Shown: positions 1 through 7,586 of the stretch, in pieces
Numbering within the stretch: the stretch's first letter is position 1
Layout: every line of letters begins with the position of its first letter
Origin: an uncultured Burkholderiales bacterium
GTDB taxonomy: Bacteria > Pseudomonadota > Gammaproteobacteria > Burkholderiales > Burkholderiaceae_C
Length of the DNA stretch: 13,168 nt
Assembly: GCA_903925445.1 (NCBI GenBank)
Contig: CAIYFE010000087.1
Location: 1 to 13,168 of the forward strand
Direction of reading: 5' to 3'
Notes under the pieces: model-generated
Databases searched by the model: none
Told to the model about the DNA's origin: nothing
Seen by the model: only the letters and a program-made list of their open reading frames with translations
Made by a program: the position numbers and the translations under genes

Positions 1-51
1 CACAGGTGCTGCAACATTTGTCGATTTATTTGTTTGTACTTCTGAAACCAT
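1..51 (-). CDS. 5' end of an unidentified late flagellar gene (cut by window edge)
   Basis: An ATG at 49-51 opens a frame that stays open to the window edge and encodes MVSEVQTNKSTNVAAPV. An AAAGGA Shine-Dalgarno lies 9 bases upstream (61-66), and a sigma-28-type promoter about 80 bases upstream points at it. Only 17 codons are visible, so the product cannot be identified. The polar, S/T/N/V-rich start is unlike flagellin, which usually begins close to MAxxINTN. The position after fliD and the late promoter make FlaG a reasonable guess, with FliS or another late protein also possible. The reading frame is seen; the flagellar role is inferred from context. Confidence 0.55.
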   Translation of the reverse strand, partial: MVSEVQTNKSTNVAAPV

Positions 52-128
52 CTCACACCATCCTTTCTCGCGATCTATGAAACCGCGAATACCCCCGCCT
101 CACCGGGCAAAAGGCTATCCGTGAAAGT

Positions 129-155
129 GATTCGGAGTGAAAGCGGCAAACTTTA
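129..155 (-). promoter_or_regulatory. Sigma-28 (FliA) promoter upstream of the gene at 1-51
   Basis: On the minus strand TAAAGTTT (148-155) is followed by 11 bases and then TCCGAATC (129-136). The enteric FliA consensus is TAAAGTTT-N11-GCCGATAA, so the -35 matches in 8 of 8 positions, the spacing is exact and the CCGA core of the -10 is present. The expected start site is near 120, giving a leader of about 70 bases before the ATG at 51. The promoter before fliD has the same layout. Its downstream -10 half is weaker than consensus. Confidence 0.75.
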
Positions 156-161
156 GCCGCT
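142..161. repeat. Inverted repeat flanking a sigma-28 -35 box
   Basis: AGCGGC (142-147) and GCCGCT (156-161) are perfect 6-base inverted arms around an 8-base spacer, and that spacer is exactly the -35 element TAAAGTTT of the neighbouring promoter. On the minus strand the right arm is followed only by TTTC, so a rho-independent terminator for fliD is not well supported. It could be an operator, a weak terminator or chance. Confidence 0.5.
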
Positions 162-200
162 GATACAAGAAAAATTTTGCAGAATACTTTATTTGTATTT

Positions 201-2018
201 TTAATTTTTATTGGTATACATCGACATCATGCCGTCAAAACTGGATTTAAGGCTTGTTTTTTGCGCGTTGATGGTGCCAACCAAGCTGTTCATCGCTGAA
301 AACTGGGTTTGGTAGCGGGTCAACAACTGGTTCATGCGGGTTTGCAAGCTGGTCAAATCGGTTTGATAACCCGTGATCAGCTTGTTGGCCGAGTTGGTTT
401 GAGACACCAAAGGCCCCGTGCTGCCCACCAAATTGGTCAGCGCTTTGACCGCATCGCCAGCAATACCGGCAGGCGCAGAGCTGTAAATCGACAAACCGTT
501 TTGGTTGCCGGTGAACATTTTGACCACATCGCTGTAGTTGCTGTTGAGCGCCGTGTTGAGCTTGGTGGAATCGACCGACATCGTGCCAGACGCATCAATG
601 CTGATGCCGATTTGCCACAAAGCGCTGATGTTTGTACCAGGTGTCGAGGAAGATCCAGAAAACAGCGAACGCAATTTGGACTGAACCATGCGCGCGGTGG
701 AATCCCCCACCAAAGTCGCCCCGTAAGTTGCCAAGGTCGATTTGGGATCGGTCACCGCTGAGATGATGTTGTGCGCGTCGTTGTAGGCCTGCACCAAATT
801 GTTGATGTTGGTGACGATGGTCGACGTGTCCAAGCTGAACTGCACCGTTGCGGGCGTTGACGTGGTGGTCGTCAAGTTCATCGTGGCGCCGGGAATCACA
901 TCGTTGAACGAGTTGCTGGAACGGGTGTAGTTGATGCCGTCCACCTGCACCATGGCATCTTTGGCGGTTTGGTTGCCCGTCGCGTTGGCTGGAAATGACA
1001 GTCCAGGCGTGACGGCGGGTGTCGAGCCTGAGCCGTAATCAACGGCCAAGGAGAAGTTGGAGGTATCGCTGCTGGGCCCGCTCAAGTCAATTTTGTAAGG
1101 AAATGTGGAGCCCGACACACTGGCGTCGACCGAGGCAGTAACGCCCGTGCCTGAGTTGTTGATGGCTGCCACGATGGCGTTGGGCGTGTCTTGCCCCGCA
1201 GCAATGCTCAGCGTGTGCAAAGTACCGGCCACGGTGAGGTTGAGCGTCATGGGATTGCCGCTGTTGATAGGGCTGGTGGCAGATTGAACACCGCCCATGC
1301 TGTATTTGGTGGCCAAGGTGAACGAGTTTTGAGCACCCGTTGCCCCCGTCAGCACCACTTGGTAAGGGTTGGCGCCGCTGCCCGTGTTGACCAACTGGGC
1401 GGTCACACCGGTGTTGGCGGCGTTGACGAAGTTGACAATGTCTTGAGGCGTGTCGCGTCCGGCGGGCAGCTCAATGTTGGTGGTTTTGGGGTTGGTTGTG
1501 CCCACGGTCAACGCCAACGTCATGGGGTTGCCGTTGTTCAAAGAAGCACTGGCTGAGGCGTAACCCGCACTGACCGTGCGTTGCGCCTGCGCCAATTGGT
1601 TCACGCTGACTTGATGCATGCCGGCAGAAGCCGTTGCCGAGGGTGTGATGGAAAATGCGCTGGTGTTGCTGCTGGCCACCGTCAGGGCATTGAAGCTGTT
1701 TTGGTCTTTCAGCGCGGTAAACGCCGTGTTGATGCCAGAAGCTGCATAAGAAAGCGCAGCGTAGCCTGAAATGCGCGCGTTGCTGGCCGAAATCTTGGCG
1801 TTGATTTGGTTTTGCTGCGGGACTTGTTCCGCATTGACCAAGTTTTGAGCCAAGGCGTTGACGTCCACGCCAGAACCCGCGCTCAAGGAGTTGATCAGTT
1901 GCTGAGCCGCAGCACGGTTGGCAGCCGCAGTTTGAGCCGCCGTCGACGTTGAAGCAGCGGTAGCCCCCGACGAGGCATTGGTCGATGCTGTGCTTGAGCT
2001 TGTCGATGAAATCGTCAT
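201..2018 (-). CDS. fliD: Flagellar filament cap protein FliD (HAP2)
   Basis: FliD forms the cap at the filament tip and folds exported flagellin into place. The FliD N-terminal signature (LINSLSAGSGVDVNAL, residues 41-56, then a helical stretch) and a C-terminal domain (about 355-600) ending in a coiled, Gln/Thr-rich helix are visible. Residues 1-40 are an S/T/A-rich extension. The middle holds two similar flagellin-IN-like units (161-239 and 252-328). At 605 residues it is longer than the roughly 470 of enteric FliD. It has no cysteine. ATG at 2016-2018 is the only good start and keeps the signature in frame; a weak AGAAAG lies just upstream. The stop is TAA at 201-203. It follows flgL after 57 bases that carry a sigma-28 promoter, so it can be expressed as a late gene apart from read-through of the flg operon. 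Confidence 0.95.
   Translation of the reverse strand: MTISSTSSSTASTNASSGATAASTSTAAQTAAANRAAAQQLINSLSAGSGVDVNALAQNLVNAEQVPQQNQINAKISASNARISGYAALSYAASGINTAFTALKDQNSFNALTVASSNTSAFSITPSATASAGMHQVSVNQLAQAQRTVSAGYASASASLNNGNPMTLALTVGTTNPKTTNIELPAGRDTPQDIVNFVNAANTGVTAQLVNTGSGANPYQVVLTGATGAQNSFTLATKYSMGGVQSATSPINSGNPMTLNLTVAGTLHTLSIAAGQDTPNAIVAAINNSGTGVTASVDASVSGSTFPYKIDLSGPSSDTSNFSLAVDYGSGSTPAVTPGLSFPANATGNQTAKDAMVQVDGINYTRSSNSFNDVIPGATMNLTTTTSTPATVQFSLDTSTIVTNINNLVQAYNDAHNIISAVTDPKSTLATYGATLVGDSTARMVQSKLRSLFSGSSSTPGTNISALWQIGISIDASGTMSVDSTKLNTALNSNYSDVVKMFTGNQNGLSIYSSAPAGIAGDAVKALTNLVGSTGPLVSQTNSANKLITGYQTDLTSLQTRMNQLLTRYQTQFSAMNSLVGTINAQKTSLKSSFDGMMSMYTNKN
1035..1265 (-). repeat. FliD internal repeat, copy 2
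   Basis: This encodes FliD residues 252-328, beginning NSGNPMTLNLTV and containing AGQDTPNAIVAAINNSGTGV and a final NFSLAVDY. It matches copy 1 position by position with few gaps. A linker of about 12 residues separates them. The likely origin is an in-frame tandem duplication in the outer, variable part of the cap. Confidence 0.8.
1302..1538 (-). repeat. FliD internal repeat, copy 1
   Basis: This encodes FliD residues 161-239, beginning NNGNPMTLALTV and containing AGRDTPQDIVNFVNAANTGV and a final NSFTLATKY. It aligns along its length with residues 252-328. The unit resembles the flagellin-IN motif: a beta strand, a D-T-P helix, then G-V-T-A and more strands. The starts of the two copies are also alike as DNA, differing at 2 of 18 bases (1521-1538 against 1248-1265). 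Confidence 0.8.
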
Positions 2019-2043
2019 TGCGCGCTTTCTGTGCTACCTAGTG

Positions 2044-2070
2044 GACTCGGTTGGAGGCTGAAAAACTTTA
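2044..2070 (-). promoter_or_regulatory. Sigma-28 (FliA) promoter for fliD
   Basis: On the minus strand TAAAGTTT (2063-2070) is followed by 11 bases and then ACCGAGTC (2044-2051). The -35 matches the FliA consensus fully, the spacing is 11, and the -10 has the CCGA core. It lies between the flgL stop (2076) and the fliD start (2018). The predicted start site near 2035-2037 gives a leader of under 20 bases. It shares CTAAAGTTT and nCCGAnTC with the promoter at 129-155. Confidence 0.8.
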
Positions 2071-2075
2071 GGGGT

Positions 2076-2999
2076 TTAGCCTAAATATTTGAACAGACTC
2101 ATCTGCGAGATCTTGGCAAATGAGTTTTGCGCCGCTTCCAAGGCCAGCTGATCTTGGTTCATTTTGGTCACGGCGGTTGTGTAATCCAAGTCTTGCACGT
2201 TGGAGAGCGAGGTTTTGAGGTTCAAAATCACTTGGTCCAAGACGCTGTTTTGCATGTCCACCACGCTTTGGGTGGTGCCAACTTCTGCCAAACCGTTGCT
2301 CACGCCTTGCTGCAAGGTGTTCAACTCCGAAATGCCGCGTTGAATGTTGGTGTTGTCTGAGTTGGTCACGGCGTTGGCCAAATCGGTCAGTGATTGGAAA
2401 AAACTCACCCCTGTCGTGTTGCCACTGGCGTCGGTGCGCGCCACATTGGTGAAGGCGTCGGTGCCCGGCATGTTCATGGCCAACTGGCGGTTATCGCCCA
2501 CGTTGACGGTCATGCGCGACTCATCGCCTTGGTACACCACGTTACCGCTGGCGTCGGGGCCAAAGGCGGGTTTGCTGACTTGGCTGCCGGCAAACAAGTA
2601 GCTGCCGTTGCTGTCTTGGCTGTTGGCCAGGCTGACAACTTGGTCTTTCAAGGCCGAGATTTCAGCCCCGATGTTTTTACGGTCCAAGCTGCTCACGGTG
2701 CTGTTGGCGGCTTGAACGGCCAGTTCGCTGATGCGAGCCATGACGTCGCTGACGCTTTTCAAAGCGGTTTCTTGCCCGGTCAAACGGGTGTTGATGGTGG
2801 TCAAGGTGCTTTGGTAAGTGTTTTGAATCGACAGCTGCGTTTGAATGCGCGTGATCAAAGCGGCCTTGTTGGGCGCGTCACTGGGCTGCACCACTTGCTT
2901 GCCACTGGAGAGTTTGGTTTGATCTTGGGTGAGCGCGTTTTGAACGTCAGACATTTGCTGACTAGCGCGATCAAAGTAAAGAGAAGTCGAGATTTGCAT
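2076..2999 (-). CDS. flgL: Hook-filament junction protein FlgL (HAP3)
   Basis: FlgL is the second junction protein, placed on FlgK and presenting a flagellin-like surface to the filament. The flagellin-like N-terminus (MQISTSLYFDRASQQMSDVQ), the LSSGKQVVQPSDAP signature (residues 31-44) and the C-terminal helix with LDYTTAVTKMNQDQLALEAA are all present. At 307 residues it is close to the enteric 317, with no inserted domain, unlike its partner FlgK. It has no cysteine. It starts at ATG 2997-2999, 15 bases after the flgK stop, with a weak AGAAAG upstream, so translation may depend on coupling to flgK. The stop is TAA at 2076-2078, and the fliD promoter begins 5 bases further on. Confidence 0.95.
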   Translation of the reverse strand: MQISTSLYFDRASQQMSDVQNALTQDQTKLSSGKQVVQPSDAPNKAALITRIQTQLSIQNTYQSTLTTINTRLTGQETALKSVSDVMARISELAVQAANSTVSSLDRKNIGAEISALKDQVVSLANSQDSNGSYLFAGSQVSKPAFGPDASGNVVYQGDESRMTVNVGDNRQLAMNMPGTDAFTNVARTDASGNTTGVSFFQSLTDLANAVTNSDNTNIQRGISELNTLQQGVSNGLAEVGTTQSVVDMQNSVLDQVILNLKTSLSNVQDLDYTTAVTKMNQDQLALEAAQNSFAKISQMSLFKYLG

Positions 3000-3014
3000 G
3001 ACAGTGACTTTCTA

Positions 3015-6000
3015 TTATCTGATTTGAACAATTGAATCGAACAACTGTCCAGACACTTGCAACGCTTTGGCCGCTGCTTGGTAGGCTTGCTGAAAGCGGA
3101 TCAAGGACGCGGCCTCTTGGTCCAAGCTCACGCCAGAGACCGAGGCTTTGGAAGCCACCGCTTGGTCGTTCACAACCTTGAGGGCTTGTTGCGTGATGGT
3201 GGCTTGTTGCGAGGTGTTGCCCACGCTGTTGATTTGATCAACGTAGTTGTCGCGAATGCTTTTTCCGGCAGCGACTGGGTTTTTACCCAAGCTCACCATG
3301 TCGAGCATGTTGACGTTGTTGCCCGTGCCATCAAAGTTGCCATTGATGGTGTAGCTGTCGCCAATCGTGGGCGTGGCAGAGAGCTTGAACTTCAAGCCTT
3401 GGTAATCAATTTCTGGTTGCGACACCGTGGGGTCGTAGGTGCGATCTGCCAACACCGTGCCCGTTTTGCTGTCAATGATGTTGTAGCGCCCTGCTGCCGT
3501 GAATTTGACTTGCAAAGACTGGGCGCGCAGGCTGTCGCGCTGGTTGGTGGGGTCACCGCTGAATGAGGTTGAAATTTGTGCCGATCCTTTGCCGGTCACA
3601 AACACCATCAAATCGTCGGTGGAGCCGCCTTCGACGTAAGCCGCCGTGCGCAAGCCCAAAGCGCTCAACATGGAAGGATCGCCCGTTTGTGTGTTGGGTG
3701 GCGTTCCGTAAGTGCCAAACGACATTTTGATGTCGGTGGCGTAACTTGGATCGGCAGCCAACTTGAGTTGCAAGCGTTGGCTGGGGTCGTAGTCTTGCGG
3801 CATCAAACCCAACTCGTTGGCTTTGAAGTTGCCTTTGGCATCTTTGCCGGGACCCACGGAAATGCTGGCCTGCGCGGTCGGATCGGTGGTGGTGAGCTTC
3901 AAGTCACCGTTTTGATCCAAGCTGGCAATCACGCCCGTGCGGCTTTGCAGTGAGGCAAAACGCGCCAACAAATCTTTCATGTTCGACATGGAAGACTGCG
4001 ACGGTTGCAACACGCCATTGGCTTGCACAAACACTTTGCTGGCAATGTTGCCATCGGTCATGTTGGGATCCAAAGCCGTCACGGTCAATTGAGGCGCGCC
4101 ACTGGCCGAAGAAACAGAAGCCACAAACGCGTCCGCAAAGCGAGGCTGCACGGTGCCCATATTGCCTTGCGCCATATTGCCGGCGTTGCTCAATGTCAAA
4201 CCCATGCCCGTGATGTCGCGCTTGGGCGTGGATCCGTCGCTGACGGTCAAAGTGGCCGAGCCATCGGCTGCCACGCCTGCTGTGACGGTCAAGTTGGTGG
4301 AGTTGTCTTTGTCCACAGCACGCAACTTGGCTTGAATTTCGGTCGCCAAGGCAGACATCGAGTTGTCTTGCGGCGTCAAGTTGTTCAAGGTAAAAGTTTG
4401 ACCGCCCACATTGATCGTGAAACTTTGGATGGCATTGGCCACCGCAGGGTTACCAAGGCTGATGCCGCTGATGGTTTGACTGGATTTGTCATTCAACGCA
4501 TCTTGCAACGTCGCAGGATCGTAGTTGTTGACCGCACCAAACTCGGTGCTGAAGGGCGTGCCCGCCGCGGGCAAGTTGTACACCGCTTGGCCAAAATTCA
4601 CACCATTGATTTGCAATGGGTTGTTGAAGTTCACGCTGGTCGCAGACACCGTCATGTCGGGGACGACTTTGACCATGCTGACTTGCGCTGGGTAGCTGCC
4701 CGCGCCAATGTTGAGCGCGTTGGTACTTGGCGTTGGATCCACATGGATCGTGCCGCCTTGTGTGTCTGTGATCACCAATTCACCCAAGCTGGTGGTGCTG
4801 GCTTTCAAGCCAGCGGGCGAGTGGTTGATGGCTGCCACCAAATCTGTGTAATTGTTGTAGCCCGTGATGGTTTGACCGTTGAGCTTCAAGGGCTTGGTCA
4901 AATCCAATTGCGACAAAGGCACCGTGATGCTGGAGCTGACCACCGCATGCACGCCCGTTTGCGATTGCAAACTTTGTGTCAAAGTCAGTTTTCCAGCGGT
5001 TTGGCCCGGCACAGAGGCAGGCGAAGCCAGCGCAAATCCGCTCAAGTTGCGTCCCAGCGCGTCGGTGATTTGCAAGTTGTTTTGGCTGTAGGACACGCTG
5101 ATGTTGCTGCTGCCATCTTGTGCGCGCAAATCCGTCTGCAACTCTGCGGCCAGGCTGGGCAAATCGGTGGAGGTCAAATTGGAGAAGCTGAAGGGCGTTC
5201 CCGCGATCGAACCAGAAAATTGGGTGAACGGCTGCAAGTTGCGTGCATCAAAAGTCACGCCAGCAAAATTGGCTTGGGATGTGCCATTGATCCATTGCAC
5301 CATTTGCGTTGCATCGGTGTTGACCGTGACGTTGGCCGCGTTCGCGCCCAGCAAGCTGGGGTCGTTGCTGCCGGGCGGATTGGCCGGATCGTTGATGCTT
5401 GACAAGCCCGAAGACACCGCAGGATCGGTCGAAGTTGTGGTGAACGTGGCCGCCGTGAACGAGCGTCCCAACGGATCTTGAATGACCAAATTAGCGCCCG
5501 ACATCGACACATTGAGTCCCGACAAGCCCGCATCGCTCAACTTGTTTTGCAACTCCAAGGCCAAATCGGACAAGTTGTTGGAACTGAAATTGGCGATCGA
5601 ATAGTTCTGCCCGTTGACCTTTGCATTGAAGCTAAAGGGTGCCGCAGCCGTGGACGGGAAACTCAATCCGCTGATGCTGACTTGGCTGATGGGCGCCAAC
5701 GACACCGCGGTGATGTCGCGGTTGAGCGGGTCGGTGATTTTCAAATCTTGGCCATTGTTGGCCAACTCCACCGTCAACCCAACGGGTTGCAAACTCGCAT
5801 TCAGCGACGCTTGCAAGGTGCTCATGCTTGCGGCGGCAGCAGGCGAAATGACGGCATTGACAGCGTGACCATCCACCAACGCTTGGAAATTAAAGCTGAT
5901 GTTGTTGCCCGCAGGCACCAAGCCCAAACCGTTGAGGCTGATCGTGCCTTGCGCGGATGCATTGAATTGAGGCAACGCCACGCCATTGAGCGTCAGCGCT

Positions 6001-7586
6001 CCGGCTGGAATGTTTTGTTGCCCTGTCAAACGGCTGGTCAGCATCTGAGCTGGCACGGGCGTTGTGCCTACCGAGACACCATTTTCGTCAAAGATGGGGC
6101 GGTTTTGCACCCCAGCTTTGGCGCCATAAAACATGTCAATGCCGCGATACGATTTGGCGCCTGTTTGGTTCAGGTATTGACTGCTGTAAGTTGCATTGGA
6201 CGCAAAGCCATTGGCTGTGGTCATCATTTGCAGTTGCTGGGTTTGCGTCAGCGCTTGCCCCAACACCTGACGTCCATCTTTGGTGAGGACTTGCAGTTGC
6301 TGTCCTGGCACCGAAGAATCCAAATAAAACACCGCACCCACACCTGCAGACAAAGTGCTCACGGGCGTGTAGTCCGTGGCGCCACTGACATTGAAAGTCA
6401 CTGCCGCGCTTGGGTTGGGGTTGTTCACCAAGTTGGTGTTGCTCAACGGTGTTTTAGGCGTGGTGCCGCTGTAACTCACCGAAGCAGAAGCTGTGCCTAA
6501 GTTGGTTTTGCCTTGCGTCACACCGAACTGAGAGGCCGTTGCGACCCGTTTGGCATCGGTCAAAGCAACCGTCACTGCGGCTGCAGGCGAAGGCGCTGTG
6601 GTGTCAATGCTGAAGAGGTTTTGTCCAATTTCGCCATAGGCATCAATGCCGTTGGTTTGAACTTTGTTGGCCTCTGTCACGAAAGTTTGTGCCAACTGAT
6701 CCAAGTTGGCTTGGGTCGGCTGGATGACTTGGCTGAAGACATTTTGAAAACCGGCAATCTCGCCACCGCTGGCATTGGGCAAGGCTTGAGCCAAACCGTA
6801 CGGATCGAGCACCAAACTGGGTGTGCCGGAATTTTGGGTGTTCACGCCAATGGGCACCGCATTGCCTTTGCCATCGACCACCACGCTTTGGCCGCTGGCT
6901 GCGCCCAAGCTGACCGTGACGATGCCGTTGGGTGAGTAGCTGGCGTTGATCTTCATCAACTTGGACAACTTGCTCAAGGTCAAATCGCGACTGTCCAGCA
7001 ATTGAGGCGGCTGCCCTTCCAAGGTGGGCGACTTCATCATCGACTTGTTGATCACTGCCAACTGAGCCGTCAAGGTGTTGAACTGCGCCACATCGTCTTG
7101 CATGGCTTGGGTGGCTTGCGTGGCCACGCTGCTCATTTGTCCTGACAACTCTGCAAACCGTGAAGCCACGCCACCCGCGCTTTGCAAAAACGAATTGCGT
7201 TGCACGGTTGACGAAGGGTCAGAAGCCAAGGCGTTGGCTGCTGAGAAATAGTTATCCAATGCCGAGCTCAGCCCCATGGTCTGGTCGCCCATGATGTTGA
7301 TGACTTGCTGCGAGTAATCGACCATGGGCTTTTGCGCCGAGTAATCGCTGTTGCTGTTGCGCAGGTTTTGCTCAATGAAGTTATCAAAATCGCGTTTGAT
7401 GGTTTGCACCATCACACCCGTGCCAACAAACGAGGTGCCAACTTGAGTCGGCGAAGTGTCTTGCATGACCACTTCTTGATGCGAGTAACCCTCGGTGCTG
7501 ACGTTGGCAATGTTGTTACTGACCGTGCTCAAAGCACGTTGGTAAGCGCCGACGGCGTTGCTGCTGATGCTCAGAATATCGCTCAT
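3015..7586 (-). CDS. flgK: Giant hook-filament junction protein FlgK (HAP1), 1523 residues
   Basis: FlgK forms the first ring of the hook-filament junction outside the cell. The N-terminus is typical (residues 1-35, with ALSTVSNNIANVSTEGYS), followed by the usual helical D1 region to about 345. The C-terminus is also typical (about 1395-1523), with VSLDQEAASLIRFQQAYQAA and LFDSIVQIR. Enteric FlgK has about 550 residues. The excess lies in a central region (about 350-1395) of S/T/N/G-rich beta-type sequence, including a TKDGRQ...NGFASNATY segment (436-467) and several diverged repeats (554-1245). The ends are intact and the frame unbroken, so it looks functional. It has no cysteine. ATG at 7584-7586 overlaps the flgJ stop as ATGA and has a strong ribosome site. 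It ends in tandem stops, TAA then TAG. The centre probably forms large outward-facing domains; their function is unknown. Confidence 0.95.
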   Translation of the reverse strand: MSDILSISSNAVGAYQRALSTVSNNIANVSTEGYSHQEVVMQDTSPTQVGTSFVGTGVMVQTIKRDFDNFIEQNLRNSNSDYSAQKPMVDYSQQVINIMGDQTMGLSSALDNYFSAANALASDPSSTVQRNSFLQSAGGVASRFAELSGQMSSVATQATQAMQDDVAQFNTLTAQLAVINKSMMKSPTLEGQPPQLLDSRDLTLSKLSKLMKINASYSPNGIVTVSLGAASGQSVVVDGKGNAVPIGVNTQNSGTPSLVLDPYGLAQALPNASGGEIAGFQNVFSQVIQPTQANLDQLAQTFVTEANKVQTNGIDAYGEIGQNLFSIDTTAPSPAAAVTVALTDAKRVATASQFGVTQGKTNLGTASASVSYSGTTPKTPLSNTNLVNNPNPSAAVTFNVSGATDYTPVSTLSAGVGAVFYLDSSVPGQQLQVLTKDGRQVLGQALTQTQQLQMMTTANGFASNATYSSQYLNQTGAKSYRGIDMFYGAKAGVQNRPIFDENGVSVGTTPVPAQMLTSRLTGQQNIPAGALTLNGVALPQFNASAQGTISLNGLGLVPAGNNISFNFQALVDGHAVNAVISPAAAASMSTLQASLNASLQPVGLTVELANNGQDLKITDPLNRDITAVSLAPISQVSISGLSFPSTAAAPFSFNAKVNGQNYSIANFSSNNLSDLALELQNKLSDAGLSGLNVSMSGANLVIQDPLGRSFTAATFTTTSTDPAVSSGLSSINDPANPPGSNDPSLLGANAANVTVNTDATQMVQWINGTSQANFAGVTFDARNLQPFTQFSGSIAGTPFSFSNLTSTDLPSLAAELQTDLRAQDGSSNISVSYSQNNLQITDALGRNLSGFALASPASVPGQTAGKLTLTQSLQSQTGVHAVVSSSITVPLSQLDLTKPLKLNGQTITGYNNYTDLVAAINHSPAGLKASTTSLGELVITDTQGGTIHVDPTPSTNALNIGAGSYPAQVSMVKVVPDMTVSATSVNFNNPLQINGVNFGQAVYNLPAAGTPFSTEFGAVNNYDPATLQDALNDKSSQTISGISLGNPAVANAIQSFTINVGGQTFTLNNLTPQDNSMSALATEIQAKLRAVDKDNSTNLTVTAGVAADGSATLTVSDGSTPKRDITGMGLTLSNAGNMAQGNMGTVQPRFADAFVASVSSASGAPQLTVTALDPNMTDGNIASKVFVQANGVLQPSQSSMSNMKDLLARFASLQSRTGVIASLDQNGDLKLTTTDPTAQASISVGPGKDAKGNFKANELGLMPQDYDPSQRLQLKLAADPSYATDIKMSFGTYGTPPNTQTGDPSMLSALGLRTAAYVEGGSTDDLMVFVTGKGSAQISTSFSGDPTNQRDSLRAQSLQVKFTAAGRYNIIDSKTGTVLADRTYDPTVSQPEIDYQGLKFKLSATPTIGDSYTINGNFDGTGNNVNMLDMVSLGKNPVAAGKSIRDNYVDQINSVGNTSQQATITQQALKVVNDQAVASKASVSGVSLDQEAASLIRFQQAYQAAAKALQVSGQLFDSIVQIR
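4197..5930 (-). repeat. Diverged protein repeats in the FlgK central region
   Basis: Units of about 65-90 residues share one pattern: an F-S-F strand, N-G or G-T, a helix like LALELQNKL, a strand, then L-x-I-x-D-P-L-G-R and a short strand. Copies are at residues 554-630 (ending ITDPLNRDI, 617-625), 639-715 (IQDPLGRSF, 702-710), 776-853 (ITDALGRNL, 840-848) and 1040-1130 (VSDGST then KRDI). Residues 886-950 form a related flagellin-IN-like unit (LNGQTITGY, LVAAINHSPAGLKAS, LVITD). A weaker copy may lie at 1165-1245. They are clear in protein but too diverged to be recent DNA duplications. Confidence 0.7.

Noticed and set aside
183..199. AATAC/GTATT inverted repeat after fliD as a terminator
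   Set aside because: The stem is five A/T-rich pairs, too weak, and on the fliD transcript strand it is not followed by a T-tract.
2394..3035. 213-codon plus-strand open frame opposite flgL
   Set aside because: It lies opposite an intact flgL and has shadow-like His/Gly/Val-rich sequence without domains.
4005..5402. 465-codon open frame on the plus strand opposite flgK
   Set aside because: It is wholly antisense to a well-supported FlgK frame. Its product is rich in His, Arg, Gln and Gly with no recognisable domain, typical of a shadow frame.
5478..6500. 340-codon plus-strand open frame opposite flgK
   Set aside because: It has the same antisense composition, no convincing ribosome site and no domain pattern. 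The long frame follows from codon use on the real strand.
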